A stretch of DNA of 44,455 bases, from positions 1-44,455 of the forward strand of contig NZ_FNOW01000026.1 in assembly GCF_900107145.1 (NCBI RefSeq), written 5' to 3'. Position numbers and translations under genes: made by a program. The DNA comes from Allochromatium warmingii (lineage in GTDB: Bacteria > Pseudomonadota > Gammaproteobacteria > Chromatiales > Chromatiaceae). Shown one piece after another: positions 17,656 to 26,632 of the stretch (within the stretch, counting starts at the first letter, position 1; each line of letters opens with the position of its first letter). The notes beneath the pieces were generated by a model that saw only the letters and a list, made by a program, of their open reading frames with translations, was not told where the DNA came from and made no database searches.

Positions 17656-18174
17656 TTAGGGCAGTTGGCCGGGCGTGCGCGGTTGGCGAATTTGAATGGT
17701 GCGCGGAGCCGATTGTGCGACGAGGCGATCTTCTGCGCCCTTAATTTGCAGTTGGAGCCGATGTTGTCCGGCACCTAAGCCGGTGAGTTTGAATTGTGTT
17801 TGATTGGCTTCGACCGCAAGTTCGCTGTCATCGAGGCGCAAAAACAGGCGATGGCCGTCGATTACTGCCGGATCAATTTGTAAGCTAATCGGCACGCCTG
17901 CAGCATCTGCGGTCAGTGTGGCATCGGCTGCTGGGCTGAGAATATCGAGTGCGGCATAGGGGCCGCGATAGGCTTCATCCGGTGATTGCGGGCCGAGTAT
18001 GGTCGCGGTGGCGCGGCTCGGTGCGGCATCGACGCGGACATCAACCCGCTCGGCGTTCGGAGCTAGACGGTCGGAAAAATACACGCGCCCGTCGGCGTCA
18101 GTCCAACGGTAAATCTCGGCGCTGGCTGAGGAGCCAAAAAGCACGCACAGCAGCAGGGGAACAGGATTTCGCAT
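17656..18174 (-). CDS. DUF4124 domain-containing exported protein
   Basis: This 172-residue protein (ATG at 18174; a GTG at 18207 is also possible) has a signal peptide, PLLLCVLFGSSASA, and then the DUF4124 motif EIYRWTDADGRVYFSDRLAP. The rest is predicted to be beta-rich, resembling a carbohydrate- or protein-binding sandwich (HRLFLRLDDSELAVE ... HRLQLQIKGAEDRLVA). In many Gammaproteobacteria a DUF4124 gene lies between glnA and ntrB, and here it directly precedes ntrB. Its function is unknown. Confidence 0.8.
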   Translation of the reverse strand: MRNPVPLLLCVLFGSSASAEIYRWTDADGRVYFSDRLAPNAERVDVRVDAAPSRATATILGPQSPDEAYRGPYAALDILSPAADATLTADAAGVPISLQIDPAVIDGHRLFLRLDDSELAVEANQTQFKLTGLGAGQHRLQLQIKGAEDRLVAQSAPRTIQIRQPRTPGQLP

Positions 18175-18288
18175 GGCGGTAAAGACTAGCCTAAGCGCAC
18201 CATTCACGACAACTGTTGGCTATCAAACTGCGTACAATCGCCCGCTGTTCTTCCATCTAAACAAGCTGATAGCTGGAAGCCAAAACTT

Positions 18289-18675
18289 ATGATGCTCTCG
18301 ATCATCGCCATTGCCAGCGGAGCCGGACTCGGCGCATTACTGCGCTGGGCGCTCGGTTTACGACTCAACGCGCTCATCCCGAGTCTGCCACTCGGCACGC
18401 TGACGGCCAATCTGCTCGGCGGTTTGCTCATCGGCGTGGCGCTTGCTTGGATCAGCCGTCATCCGAGTCTGCCGCCAGAGCTTCGCTTATTCGTCATCAC
18501 CGGCTTTCTCGGCGGTTTGACTACTTTTTCGACCTTTTCTGCCGAAGTTGTGACCCTTTTATCAAAAGGTGAACTGCTGTGGGGCTTGGCCGCGATTGGC
18601 GCACATTTACTCGGATCATTGACGATGACCGCGCTTGGGATCTGGCTGGTGCATCTGCTGCTGGCGCGGGCGTAA
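18289..18675 (+). CDS. crcB: fluoride ion channel CrcB/Fluc
   Basis: This 128-residue, four-helix membrane protein of the Fluc family exports fluoride as a dual-topology dimer. Family motifs are [10 protein letters not shown] near the start, [15 protein letters not shown] with the asparagine on the pore, and [15 protein letters not shown], which carries the phenylalanine box and central sodium site. Two ATGs in a row offer starts at 18289 or 18292. A fluoride riboswitch was looked for in the 18175-18288 leader and not recognised. A DUF190 gene follows in the same direction. Confidence 0.95.
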   Translation: MMLSIIAIASGAGLGALLRWALGLRLNALIPSLPLGTLTANLLGGLLIGVALAWISRHPSLPPELRLFVITGFLGGLTTFSTFSAEVVTLLSKGELLWGLAAIGAHLLGSLTMTALGIWLVHLLLARA

Positions 18676-18733
18676 CACCCACTCAACGCACTCGAAACGT
18701 CATCTTTGCCGCCATTTTTGGAGTCTGCAAACC

Positions 18734-19063
18734 ATGTCCACCTGTTTTTTGAAATTCTATGTCGCCGAGAGCCGCCGCCATCGTCACACCCTGATCTACG
18801 AATGGTTACTCGAAGAAGCCAAAGCCTTTGGGTTGCAAGGCGGCTCGGCATTTCGGGCGCTGGCCGGTTTTGGGCGACATGGGCGCTTACACGAAGAGCG
18901 ATTTTTCGAGCTATCGGGCGACCTGCCGGTCGAGGTCGGCTTTGTTGTCAGCGAAGACGAAGCGCAGCGATTTCTCGCCCATCTCGGTCAACAGGGGCTA
19001 GATCTGTTCTACATCAAGCTGCCGGTGGAATCCGGTGTGACCGGCGCGGGCCGTGAGCCTTAG
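18734..19063 (+). CDS. DUF190 family protein next to crcB
   Basis: This 109-residue protein matches the DUF190 (PII-like fold) family: [25 protein letters not shown] at the start, then [15 protein letters not shown] and [21 protein letters not shown]190 genes often sit beside crcB, and a regulatory role by nucleotide binding is suspected from the PII-like fold only. It starts 58 bases after crcB and is probably cotranscribed. Its stop lies immediately at the suf promoter -35 box. Confidence 0.85.
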   Translation: MSTCFLKFYVAESRRHRHTLIYEWLLEEAKAFGLQGGSAFRALAGFGRHGRLHEERFFELSGDLPVEVGFVVSEDEAQRFLAHLGQQGLDLFYIKLPVESGVTGAGREP

Positions 19064-19089
19064 TCAAAGTTAAAAAGTCGGAATATAAT
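19061..19089 (+). promoter_or_regulatory. sigma-70 promoter of the suf operon
   Basis: TAGTCA (4/6) at 19061-19066 and a perfect TATAAT at 19084-19089 are separated by 17 bases. The start would be near 19096, giving a leader of about 100 nt to sufB. No clear IscR type 2 site was found; AACCCAGAAAATTAC at 19151-19165 is only a poor match. Confidence 0.65.
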
Positions 19090-19194
19090 CGAACGCTCAT
19101 CGAGGCGCGTTCCGGGGAGTTGGATTTCAGTTCCGGCGGTCGCATATCGAAAACCCAGAAAATTACTCAAGAACACGGAGCTAGGAGCGCAGCC

Positions 19195-20640
19195 ATGACC
19201 GGAGCCTCAGCCGTCGAAGACATCGTTAAATCGGAATACGCGCACGGCTTTACGACCGAGATTGAGTCCGACACCCTGCCGCCCGGACTCGATGAACAGG
19301 TCGTGCGTGCCATCTCCCAGCGCAAGGGCGAACCGGAGTTTATGACCGCGCAGCGGCTCAAAGCCTATCGGCATTGGCTGACATTGCGTGAACCGGAATG
19401 GGCAGCAGTGAATTATCCGAAAATTGATTTTCAAGCAATTTCATATTATTCCGCACCGAAACGCCCCGAAGATGCGCCAAAAAGTCTCGATGAAATCGAC
19501 CCGGTGCTGCTCGAAACCTACAATAAACTCGGCATTCCAATTGAAGAACAAAAAGCACTCGCTGGCATTGCTGTCGATGCGGTATTCGATAGCGTTTCGG
19601 TAGCGACGACCTTTCGTTCAACGCTTGCCGAGGCCGGCGTTATTTTCTGCTCGATTTCCGAAGCTCTGCGCGATTATCCCGATCTAGTGAAACCCTATCT
19701 CGGCAGTGTAGTGCCCTATACCGATAATTTCTATGCCTGTCTTAATGCCGCCGTATTCAGTGATGGCACCTTTGTTTATGTGCCAAAAGGCGTGCGCTGC
19801 CCGATGGAATTAAGCACCTATTTCCGCATCAATGCCCGCAATACCGGCCAATTTGAGCGCACCTTGATTGTCGCTGAAGCCGGAAGCTATGTCAGCTATT
19901 TAGAAGGTTGCACTGCGCCCCAGCGTGACGAAAATCAATTACACGCGGCTGTTGTGGAATTGATCGCAATGGACGATGCTGAAATCAAATATTCGACGGT
20001 GCAAAATTGGTATCCAGGCGATGAACGCGGCGTCGGCGGTATTTATAATTTTGTTACGAAACGCGGTGACTGTCGCGGCGCCCGCTCTAAGATTTCCTGG
20101 ACGCAAGTCGAAACTGGATCGGCGATTACATGGAAATATCCCAGTTGTATTCTGCGTGGTGATGAAGCCGTCGGCGAGTTTTATTCCGTCGCCGTGACCA
20201 AAGGTCGTCAACAGGCGGATACCGGCACCAAAATGATTCATCTTGGCAAAAATACCCGCTCGACGATTGTCTCTAAAGGGATTTCAGCGGGCGAAGGCCA
20301 ACAAACCTATCGTGGCTTGGTGCGCATTGGGCGACGTGCTGAAGGCGCACGCAATCACACACAATGCGATTCGCTGTTAATTGGCGACCGCTGTAGCGCC
20401 AATACCGTGCCCTATATCGAGGTCAAAAATCCCTCGGCGAAAATGGAGCACGAAGCGACGACTTCTAAGATCAGCGATGACCAGCTTTTCTATTGCCGCT
20501 CGCGTGGCCTGACGGAAGAAGATGCGGTATCGATGATCGTCAATGGCTTCTGCAAAGAAGTCTTCAATGAATTACCGATGGAATTTGCGGTCGAGGCCCA
20601 AAAACTTCTGAGCATTAGCTTAGAAGGCGCAGTTGGGTGA
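19195..20640 (+). CDS. sufB: Fe-S cluster assembly scaffold SufB
   Basis: SufB, 481 residues, is the core scaffold of the SufBC2D complex that builds Fe-S clusters. The sequence has the family's [59 protein letters not shown] and the C-terminal [20 protein letters not shown] with the glutamate/histidine ligands. The start at 19195 follows AGGAG and gives normal SufB length; the frame is open upstream to 19120. sufC follows after 170 bases that contain a large inverted repeat. No sufS or sufE is in the window. Confidence 0.95.
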   Translation: MTGASAVEDIVKSEYAHGFTTEIESDTLPPGLDEQVVRAISQRKGEPEFMTAQRLKAYRHWLTLREPEWAAVNYPKIDFQAISYYSAPKRPEDAPKSLDEIDPVLLETYNKLGIPIEEQKALAGIAVDAVFDSVSVATTFRSTLAEAGVIFCSISEALRDYPDLVKPYLGSVVPYTDNFYACLNAAVFSDGTFVYVPKGVRCPMELSTYFRINARNTGQFERTLIVAEAGSYVSYLEGCTAPQRDENQLHAAVVELIAMDDAEIKYSTVQNWYPGDERGVGGIYNFVTKRGDCRGARSKISWTQVETGSAITWKYPSCILRGDEAVGEFYSVAVTKGRQQADTGTKMIHLGKNTRSTIVSKGISAGEGQQTYRGLVRIGRRAEGARNHTQCDSLLIGDRCSANTVPYIEVKNPSAKMEHEATTSKISDDQLFYCRSRGLTEEDAVSMIVNGFCKEVFNELPMEFAVEAQKLLSISLEGAVG

Positions 20641-20670
20641 ATGATTTTTTTATTGAACCGCATGTTTTTG

Positions 20671-20753
20671 AACCGCACAGGCGCAAAGGACGCAAAGAAA
20701 ACAACTTTTAAATTTGTTTTAAAATACTTTGTGTTCTTCGCGCCTGTGCGGTT
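20671..20753. repeat. long inverted repeat inside the suf operon, GCACAGGCGCAAAG family copy 2
   Basis: Left arm 20671-20697 and right arm 20727-20753 are 27 bases each and pair with three mismatches; the loop is AT-rich. The element fills much of the sufB-sufC gap. In RNA it would form a stable hairpin that could stabilise or attenuate the message between the first and second genes. Confidence 0.85.
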
Positions 20754-20810
20754 AATAACCAACAAAAACTCGCCCGCGACCCGAATCGAATTGATTGCTG
20801 GAGAATTGTC

Positions 20811-21563
20811 ATGCTTTCCGTAACCGGCCTGCGGGCCACTGTCGGTGATAAAGAAATCCTCAAGGGCTTAGATCTAAAAGTCGGGCCAGGCGAGATACAT
20901 GCGATCATGGGGCCGAATGGCTCGGGCAAAAGCACGCTGTCGCATGTGCTCTCAGGGCGCGATGGCTATACCGTTACTGCTGGTTCGGTATTGTTTGAGG
21001 GTCAAGATCTGCTGACATTGGAACCCGAAGTCCGCGCCCAGCTTGGCCTATTTCTCGCCTTTCAATATCCGGTTGAATTGCCCGGCGTCAATAACACCTA
21101 TTTTCTCAAAGCGGCACTCAATAGCCTTCGCAAGGCACGCGGCGAACCCGAACTCGATGCCGTATCATTTTTGCGCTTGATTAAAGAAAAACTCAAGATT
21201 CTCCATCTCGATGATTCGTTATTAAAGCGGGCTGTCAATGCTGGGTTTTCCGGTGGCGAAAAAAAGCGCAATGAAATCTTTCAGATGGCGCTGTTAGAAC
21301 CCAAACTTGCAATCCTCGATGAAACGGATTCCGGCTTAGATATTGACGCGCTGCGCGTGGTCGCTGAAGGCGTCAATGCCCTGCGCTCGCCGGAACGCTC
21401 AATGATTGTCGTCACCCATTATCAGCGATTGCTGGATTATATTCAGCCCGATTATGTGCATGTGTTAGCGCGGGGCCGCATTATTCGCTCCGGCGGGAAA
21501 GAATTGGCACTGGAATTAGAAGAAAAAGGCTACGGTTGGATTGATGCGGAGTTGGCGGCATGA
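20811..21563 (+). CDS. sufC: Fe-S cluster assembly ATPase SufC
   Basis: This 250-residue ABC-type ATPase of the SufBC2D complex has Walker A GPNGSGKST, the Q loop in FLAFQYPVELPG, the SufC-type signature FSGGEKKRNEI and Walker B LAILDETDSGLD with the D loop. There is no membrane domain. GGAG precedes the ATG by eight bases. Its stop overlaps the sufD ATG by four bases (ATGA), so SufC and SufD are made in step. Confidence 0.96.
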   Translation: MLSVTGLRATVGDKEILKGLDLKVGPGEIHAIMGPNGSGKSTLSHVLSGRDGYTVTAGSVLFEGQDLLTLEPEVRAQLGLFLAFQYPVELPGVNNTYFLKAALNSLRKARGEPELDAVSFLRLIKEKLKILHLDDSLLKRAVNAGFSGGEKKRNEIFQMALLEPKLAILDETDSGLDIDALRVVAEGVNALRSPERSMIVVTHYQRLLDYIQPDYVHVLARGRIIRSGGKELALELEEKGYGWIDAELAA

Positions 21564-22861
21564 ATGCGCCCCTGCACAGTGGTCTTGAACACTGGTTGAG
21601 TGCGCCCGATGACACGCCGGCTCCTGATTGGCTGTTGGAACAGCGCCGCGCCGCTCGGGTGCGTGTGAGTGCCCAGCCGCTGCCACATTCCAAAGAAGAG
21701 GCGTGGCGCTACACCAGTCTCAAAGGCTTGCTCGAACAGGATTTCAGCGCCATCGACGAACCGTTAGATGCGCTGCAAGCTGAGGATCTCGACGCAGTGT
21801 TGATCGCCGGACTGGACGCGCATCGCGTGGTGCTGGTCAACGGGCGTTTTGCGCCGGAACTCTCGACGCTGGACGCGCTGCCAGCGGGTGTGCGCATCGG
21901 CGGTTTGCGCGACTGGCTCGACCGTGATCCCGAGTCGTTACGCGGTCAGCTCGATACGGCACGCGGCGAGTCGGGCGCGTTTTTTGCGCTGCTCAACACC
22001 GCTGGTCTGGATGATGGTCTGGTGCTGTGGCTGGAACGCGGCACTTTGCTCGAACGTCCGGTCGAGCTGATTCATCTTTCAGTTGAATTGGATGAGCCGC
22101 GTGTCGCCCATCCGCGTCATTTAGTGTATCTGGAAGCGGGGGCGCAGGCGACGCTGATCGAGCGATATGTCAGCCTCGGCGCGTCGCTGTATTGCACCAA
22201 TGCGGTGGTAGAAGTGCTGCTTGGACGCGATGCAGTGCTCAAACACGAACGGTTGCAGATGGAGAGCCGCAACGCTTTTCATCTCACCAGTTTGTATCTA
22301 GTTCAGGATGCCAACAGTCGTTATGTGGGCGTGAATATCGGGCTGGGCGCACGCTGGGCGCGGACGGATCTGAACACGCGCTTTCGCGGTGAACAGGCTG
22401 AATGTCTCTTGCACGGGCTGTATCTCGCGGGCGATGGGCAGTTGCTCGACTATCATCTCGATGTCGAACACGCCGTGCCCAATTGCCGCAGTGAAGAGCA
22501 GTTCAAAGGCTTGCTGACCGGCGCTGGGCGGGCGGTATTTGATGGGCGGGTACTGGTCGCCAAGCACGCGCAGAAGAGCGATGCGGCCATGTCGAACCGC
22601 AATCTGATGCTCTCCGAACAGGCCGAAATCGACACCAAACCGCAGCTTGAAATCTATGCCGATGATGTCAAGTGCAGTCACGGTACCACCGTCGGTCAGA
22701 TTGAGCCGGAAATGCTGTTTTATCTGCGCTCACGCGGCATTGACGCAGCGCGGGCACAGCGGATGCTGTGTCTGGGATTTGCCGCCGAGATCCTCGACCA
22801 GCTTGGCGCTGAAGCGGTGCGCGAGCAAGTCGCCGAGGCTGTCGCGCAGCGGCTGGGTTGA
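21560..22861 (+). CDS. sufD: Fe-S cluster assembly protein SufD
   Basis: SufD, 433 residues, pairs with SufB in the scaffold. The N-terminus has EEAWRYTSLKGLL, and the beta-helical core follows. The C-terminal family block reads KSDAAMSNRNLMLSEQAEID, then LEIYADDVKCSHGTTVGQI, including the conserved histidine of CSHG, and YLRSRGIDAARAQRML. It is coupled to sufC. The next gene, of the MIP18 family, starts 48 bases downstream in the same direction. Confidence 0.95.
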   Translation: MNAPLHSGLEHWLSAPDDTPAPDWLLEQRRAARVRVSAQPLPHSKEEAWRYTSLKGLLEQDFSAIDEPLDALQAEDLDAVLIAGLDAHRVVLVNGRFAPELSTLDALPAGVRIGGLRDWLDRDPESLRGQLDTARGESGAFFALLNTAGLDDGLVLWLERGTLLERPVELIHLSVELDEPRVAHPRHLVYLEAGAQATLIERYVSLGASLYCTNAVVEVLLGRDAVLKHERLQMESRNAFHLTSLYLVQDANSRYVGVNIGLGARWARTDLNTRFRGEQAECLLHGLYLAGDGQLLDYHLDVEHAVPNCRSEEQFKGLLTGAGRAVFDGRVLVAKHAQKSDAAMSNRNLMLSEQAEIDTKPQLEIYADDVKCSHGTTVGQIEPEMLFYLRSRGIDAARAQRMLCLGFAAEILDQLGAEAVREQVAEAVAQRLG

Positions 22862-22909
22862 TGCGACCGATGGATTTAAACCGCGTGTGTCAATCGCGGA
22901 GGATTGAGT

Positions 22910-23347
22910 ATGAACAGACTGGCGCGTTTTGCCGATTTTTTTAGCCGCCGTAAGGACGATTCCGCGACACCCGCAGCGGACGCAGCGGCACGGCCTGAGG
23001 ATGATGGGGAAGTGGTCGAGGTGGCCGTTGAGCGCATGGACGCTGAAGAATTGCGTGAGCCGATTATTGCGTCACTGCGCGGCGTCCACGATCCTGAGAT
23101 TCCGGTCAACATCTACGATCTGGGGTTGATCTACCGCATCGATATTGCGCTGAATGGCAATGTCGCGGTTGATATGACGCTCACCGCGCCCGGCTGTCCG
23201 GTGGCGGGCATGATGCCGCTGATGGTCAAGAGCGCCGTGGAGCGGGTCGAAGGCGTCGGACAGGTCAGCGTGCAACTGGTCTGGGATCCGCCCTGGAATG
23301 CTGACAATATGAGCGATGAAGCGCGGTTGCAGTTGGGGTTGATGTGA
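22910..23347 (+). CDS. MIP18/DUF59 family Fe-S assembly protein (SufT-like)
   Basis: The product has 145 residues. After a low-complexity, charged N-terminus, the DUF59 domain begins at about 50: IIASLRGVHDPEIPVNIYDLGLIYRI, then VDMTLTAPGCPVAGMMP with the conserved cysteine, and VQLVWDPPWNADNMSDEARLQLG. DUF59 proteins help mature or transfer Fe-S clusters, and in many suf operons this gene ends the cluster. I use the ATG at 22910, which has GGAGG seven bases upstream; a TTG six bases earlier is less likely. The symbol sufT is used for some relatives but I leave it open. Confidence 0.88.
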   Translation: MNRLARFADFFSRRKDDSATPAADAAARPEDDGEVVEVAVERMDAEELREPIIASLRGVHDPEIPVNIYDLGLIYRIDIALNGNVAVDMTLTAPGCPVAGMMPLMVKSAVERVEGVGQVSVQLVWDPPWNADNMSDEARLQLGLM

Positions 23348-23469
23348 GTTTTGGGGAGCGGCTAGAGATCGACGTTTAGCAAGAACGCTTCTTCACGAGA
23401 ACGCAAAGTATGTTTCGTGCGAATTGCTGCTAGGATTTGATCCTGACCGCATTATTTTTGGATGTTTTT

Positions 23470-23694
23470 ATGTTGGCTAAACGCACGCGCAAAAACCAAA
23501 TTACTTTGCCAAAAACCATCGTTCAGAGCGTTGGTGAAGCTGATTATTATGATATCGCCGTTCAGGAAGGCAAAATTGTGTTAACGCCGGTTCGATTACA
23601 GCGTACTGAAGCAGTATGGGCTAAGCTAGACGCCTTAGGGATCACACCGGACGACGTAGATGAGGCGATTGCTTGGGCGAGAAAAGGCGCGTGA
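23470..23694 (+). CDS. AbrB/MazE-type antitoxin
   Basis: This 74-residue protein has an AbrB-like swapped-hairpin DNA-binding motif at its N-terminus (MLAKRTRKNQITLPKTIVQSV ... YYDIAVQEGKIVLTPV) and a C-terminal toxin-binding tail. It overlaps the PIN toxin gene by four bases (GTGA). The start at 23470 is an ATG matching the usual short N-terminus; the frame is open upstream to 23437. It probably represses its own operon. The 23348-23469 gap contains a degenerate relative of the 44-nt unit seen at 852 and 2014. Confidence 0.82.
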   Translation: MLAKRTRKNQITLPKTIVQSVGEADYYDIAVQEGKIVLTPVRLQRTEAVWAKLDALGITPDDVDEAIAWARKGA

Positions 23695-24116
23695 GTCTGC
23701 CGCGTGTTGTGCTTGATACCAACTGCTTGGTTTCAGCACTGATCTTCTCGCGGAGTAAATTTGCGTGGTTGCGGGCGGCTTGGCAAACGAATCGATTTGT
23801 GGCACTCGCCAGCTATGACACGGTTAGAGAACTTCTAAGAGTATTGAACTATCCAAAATTCAAACTGAGCCGTGCAGAGCAAGAGTGCCTATTAGCTGAA
23901 TTTGTGCCCTATGTTGAGACAGTCAAGATCGAGCATACGCCAAATGGACTGCCTCATATCCGTGATCCTGACGATGTTATATTTCTCGTGCTCGCCGCTG
24001 TTGCTGGCGCAGATGCGTTGGTGAGTGGCGATGGGGATATTCAAGCAGTCAAAGAACAGTTCCATATTCCTATCCTAACAGTAGCCGAGTTTGCTGATTG
24101 GCTAGAACAGCAGTGA
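23691..24116 (+). CDS. PIN-domain ribonuclease toxin
   Basis: The 141-residue product of the putative-toxin PIN family (COG1569-like) has the acidic catalytic set: D in VVLDTNCLVSAL, E in SYDTVRELLRVL, then DPDDVIFLVLAAVAGADALVSGDGDI, with further aspartates that bind the metal. It is read from a GTG that overlaps the antitoxin stop. A TTG at 23673 would add six residues but inside the antitoxin. It likely cleaves RNA when unrestrained. This is one of the intact toxin-antitoxin pairs in the window. Confidence 0.85.
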   Translation: MSLPRVVLDTNCLVSALIFSRSKFAWLRAAWQTNRFVALASYDTVRELLRVLNYPKFKLSRAEQECLLAEFVPYVETVKIEHTPNGLPHIRDPDDVIFLVLAAVAGADALVSGDGDIQAVKEQFHIPILTVAEFADWLEQQ

Positions 24117-24152
24117 CGCTGGGCTGGATGCTGGCGGCTGAAAGCTGGCAGC

Positions 24153-24896
24153 TTAACCGCCACACACCGGACACAGCGGATCGGCCCGCAACCGCACCGT
24201 GCGCCAATCCATCTGGAACGCATCCAGCAACAGCAGGCGACCGAATAGCGGTGCGCCGAGTCCAGCCAAAATCTTGATCGCTTCGGTCGCTTGCACGCTG
24301 CCGATGATCCCAACCACCGGCGCCAGCACACCCGTCGCCGTGCAGGTCGTCTCTTCGGCTCCGTCCGTTTCTGGATACAAACAGCGATAGCACGGGCCGC
24401 CCGGCTGACCAGTGAATGCCGTGACCTGCCCTTCTAAACGAATCGCCGCGCCTGATACCAATGGAATCCGCGCCGCATAGCAAGCGGCATTCACGGCAAA
24501 ACGGGTCGCAAAGTTATCGCTGCATTCGACGACGAGATCAACGCCCGCTAACTGCGCGGCCAGTGTCTCAGCGGTCAAAGCCCGTTCAACGGCAATCAAT
24601 TCGACATCTGAATTGAGCGCGTGGAGCGTGCGCCGTGCTGACTCCGCTTTGGTCAGGCCGATGTGATCGGTGTGATGCACAATTTGTCGTTGCAGATTCG
24701 ATAGCTCAACGCTGTCGAAGTCAGCTAACAGTAAACGCCCAACCCCGGCGGCAGCCAGATAGAGCGCGACCGGCGAACCAAGCCCACCTAAGCCGACAAT
24801 CAGCACTGTAGCCGCCCGCAGGCGTTCGTGACCGGCGATGCCGAATTGCGGCAGCAGAATATGACGGCTGTAGCGGAGCAGATCGGCGTCAAGCAT
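24153..24896 (-). CDS. moeB: MoeB/ThiF-type adenylyltransferase
   Basis: This 247-residue E1-like enzyme adenylates the C-terminal glycine of a sulfur carrier such as MoaD, or ThiS in relatives. It shows YSRHILLPQFGIAGHERL, the nucleotide-binding GLGGLGSPVALYLAAAGVG, DFDSVELSNLQRQ with the catalytic arginine, CSDNFATR, the cysteine in EETTCTATGVL, and zinc ligands in CYRCLYP and CPVCGG. MoeB and ThiF cannot be told apart by sequence alone; moeB is the usual name for this length. It is upstream of nothing obviously related. GCTGGAAGCTG-type repeats overlap its 3' end (24123-24154). Confidence 0.85.
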   Translation of the reverse strand: MLDADLLRYSRHILLPQFGIAGHERLRAATVLIVGLGGLGSPVALYLAAAGVGRLLLADFDSVELSNLQRQIVHHTDHIGLTKAESARRTLHALNSDVELIAVERALTAETLAAQLAGVDLVVECSDNFATRFAVNAACYAARIPLVSGAAIRLEGQVTAFTGQPGGPCYRCLYPETDGAEETTCTATGVLAPVVGIIGSVQATEAIKILAGLGAPLFGRLLLLDAFQMDWRTVRLRADPLCPVCGG

Positions 24897-24927
24897 TGGG
24901 AGAGAGAGGATGGAGAGCGGGCGGGAT

Positions 24928-24953
24928 GATCACGAAGCCGCAGCTTCGTGACC
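24928..24953 (+). repeat. REP-like palindrome, copy E
   Basis: TCACGAAGC (24930-24938) and GCTTCGTGA (24943-24951) pair perfectly around CGCA, followed by CCAGACAAA. It lies between the 3' end of glnA and the 5' end of moeB. Confidence 0.8.
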
Positions 24954-24973
24954 AGACAAACAGCGGCTACAGC

Positions 24974-26377
24974 TTAGAGGCTGTAGTACAGATCGAACTC
25001 AACCGGATGGGTGGTCATGCGAATGCGCGTGACTTCTTTCATCTTGAGTTCAATGTAGGCGTCGATCAGATCGTCGGTGAACACGCCACCGGCAGTCAAG
25101 AAGGCGCGATCTTGGTCGAGATAATCCAGCGCCATGTCGAGCGAATGGCACACGGTCGGGATCGCTTTGGCCTCTTCACGCGGCAGATCGTAGAGATCCT
25201 TGTCCATCGCATCGCCCGGATGGATCTTGTTCTGAATACCGTCGAGACCGGCCATCATCATCGCCGTAAATGCCAGATACGGATTCGCGGTGGCATCGGG
25301 GAAGCGCACTTCGATGCGCCGCGCCTTCGGGCTGGCCACATGCGGAATGCGGATCGACGCCGAACGGTTACGCGCCGAATACGCCAGCATAACCGGCGCT
25401 TCAAAGCCGGGCACCAGCCGCTTGTACGAATTGGTCGAAGCGTTGGTGATCGCGTTCAGCGCCCGAGCGTGCTTGATGATGCCGCCGATGTAGTACAGCG
25501 CCAGATCGGACAGACCGCCGTACTTGTCACCAGCAAACAGGTTCTGACCGTCTTTGGCCAGCGATTGATGGACGTGCATCCCGCTGCCGTTGTCGCCGAC
25601 CAGCGGTTTAGGCATAAAGGTCACGGTCTTGCCGTAAGCGTGCGCGACGTTCTGCACCACGTACTTGAGAATCTGCGTCCAGTCAGCCCGCTCAACTAAG
25701 GTGCTGAACTTGGTGCCGATTTCGCACTGACCCGCAGTGGCCACTTCGTGATGATGCACCTCGACCGGCACGCCCATTTCTTCGAGCGTTAAGCACATGG
25801 CCGCCCGCAGATCGTTGAGCGAATCGACCGGCGGCACCGGAAAATAACCGCCCTTGATGCCCGGCCGATGCCCCATATTGCCATCGGGGAACACGCGCTC
25901 GGAGTTCCAGCCGGCTTCTTCGGAATCGACCTTATAAAAACAGCCGCTCATGTCCGCACCCCAACGCACATCGTCGAGGATAAAGAACTCTGGCTCTGGC
26001 CCGAAAAACGCGGTATCGGCGATGCCGGTGGACTTCAGATAGGCTTCAGCACGCTTGGCAACCGAACGCGGATCGCGCTCATAGCCCTGCATGGTGTCCG
26101 GCTCCAGAATGTCGCAGCGGAGAATCAGCGTGGCTTCATCGGCGAACGGATCCATCACCGCCGTGCTGGCTTCGGGCATCAGCACCATGTCGGAGGCTTC
26201 GATGCCTTTCCAGCCGGAAATCGACGAACCGTCGAACATCTTGCCATCCTTGAACACATCCTCATCGACCGTGTGCGCTGGCACCGAGACATGCTGCTCT
26301 TTGCCACGGGTGTCGGTGAAGCGAAAATCGACGAATTTCACTTCATGTTCTTGGATCATTTTAATGACATCAGTCAT
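24974..26377 (-). CDS. glnA: type I glutamine synthetase
   Basis: GlnA, 467 residues, makes glutamine from glutamate, ammonia and ATP as a dodecamer. It has [63 protein letters not shown] and PNPYLAF-type [10 protein letters not shown] motifs. The tyrosine adenylylated by GlnE is in [10 protein letters not shown], so this is the adenylylation-controlled GSI-beta type. The start at 26377 has GGAG upstream and fits the family; the frame is open to 26428. Upstream lie a sigma-54 promoter, NtrC-like sites and overlapping palindromes, matching NtrC control. Confidence 0.96.
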   Translation of the reverse strand: MTDVIKMIQEHEVKFVDFRFTDTRGKEQHVSVPAHTVDEDVFKDGKMFDGSSISGWKGIEASDMVLMPEASTAVMDPFADEATLILRCDILEPDTMQGYERDPRSVAKRAEAYLKSTGIADTAFFGPEPEFFILDDVRWGADMSGCFYKVDSEEAGWNSERVFPDGNMGHRPGIKGGYFPVPPVDSLNDLRAAMCLTLEEMGVPVEVHHHEVATAGQCEIGTKFSTLVERADWTQILKYVVQNVAHAYGKTVTFMPKPLVGDNGSGMHVHQSLAKDGQNLFAGDKYGGLSDLALYYIGGIIKHARALNAITNASTNSYKRLVPGFEAPVMLAYSARNRSASIRIPHVASPKARRIEVRFPDATANPYLAFTAMMMAGLDGIQNKIHPGDAMDKDLYDLPREEAKAIPTVCHSLDMALDYLDQDRAFLTAGGVFTDDLIDAYIELKMKEVTRIRMTTHPVEFDLYYSL

Positions 26378-26410
26378 TCGAGCTGTCTCCGCTACGTGAT
26401 AACTATACAA

Positions 26411-26440
26411 AACCGTTTCACCACCCAAACGGTTGGTGAA
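26411..26440 (-). promoter_or_regulatory. two overlapping palindromes in the glnA leader
   Basis: AACCGTTT (26411-26418) and AAACGGTT (26427-26434) form a perfect 8-bp inverted repeat. TTCACCA (26417-26423) and TGGTGAA (26434-26440) form a perfect 7-bp one. The arms overlap, so the two hairpins are mutually exclusive in RNA. They also overlap the -35 and spacer region of a possible sigma-70 promoter whose -10, TATAGT, is at 26402-26407 on the minus strand. An operator or a leader switch are both possible. Confidence 0.5.
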
Positions 26441-26473
26441 TGCGCGGTGCGCTGCTTGGCGTCGCGCCCAGAA

Positions 26474-26489
26474 AGCAACGAACGCGCCA
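26474..26489 (-). promoter_or_regulatory. sigma-54 promoter of glnA
   Basis: On the minus strand TGGCGC-GTTCG-TTGCT fits the -24/-12 consensus TGGCAC-N5-TTGCT with the required GG-N10-GC spacing. Transcription would start near 26462, giving a leader of about 85 nt. This is the expected promoter type for an NtrC-controlled glnA. Confidence 0.75.
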
Positions 26490-26632
26490 AAATCAAGCCT
26501 CTTGGCTGCACGCCCATCGAGCGGCGGTGTCGCCTCGCGCTATCATAGCTTGAATGGCGGGGGATCGGTGATGCGGACACCTCAGCAACCGACCGCTGGC
26601 GGCTGGCCGCTAAGAGCTGGACACTGACCACC

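Noticed and set aside
18175-18288. Possible fluoride riboswitch before crcB
   Set aside because: The conserved crcB-motif pseudoknot bases were not recognisable; only a GCTGATAGCTGGAAGC micro-repeat is there.
19141-19175. IscR type 2 site before sufB
   Set aside because: Only one half of the consensus could be aligned; the GG half is missing.
24896-25699. 267-codon open frame opposite glnA
   Set aside because: Fully antisense to a certain glnA, no recognisable domain, composition of a shadow frame.
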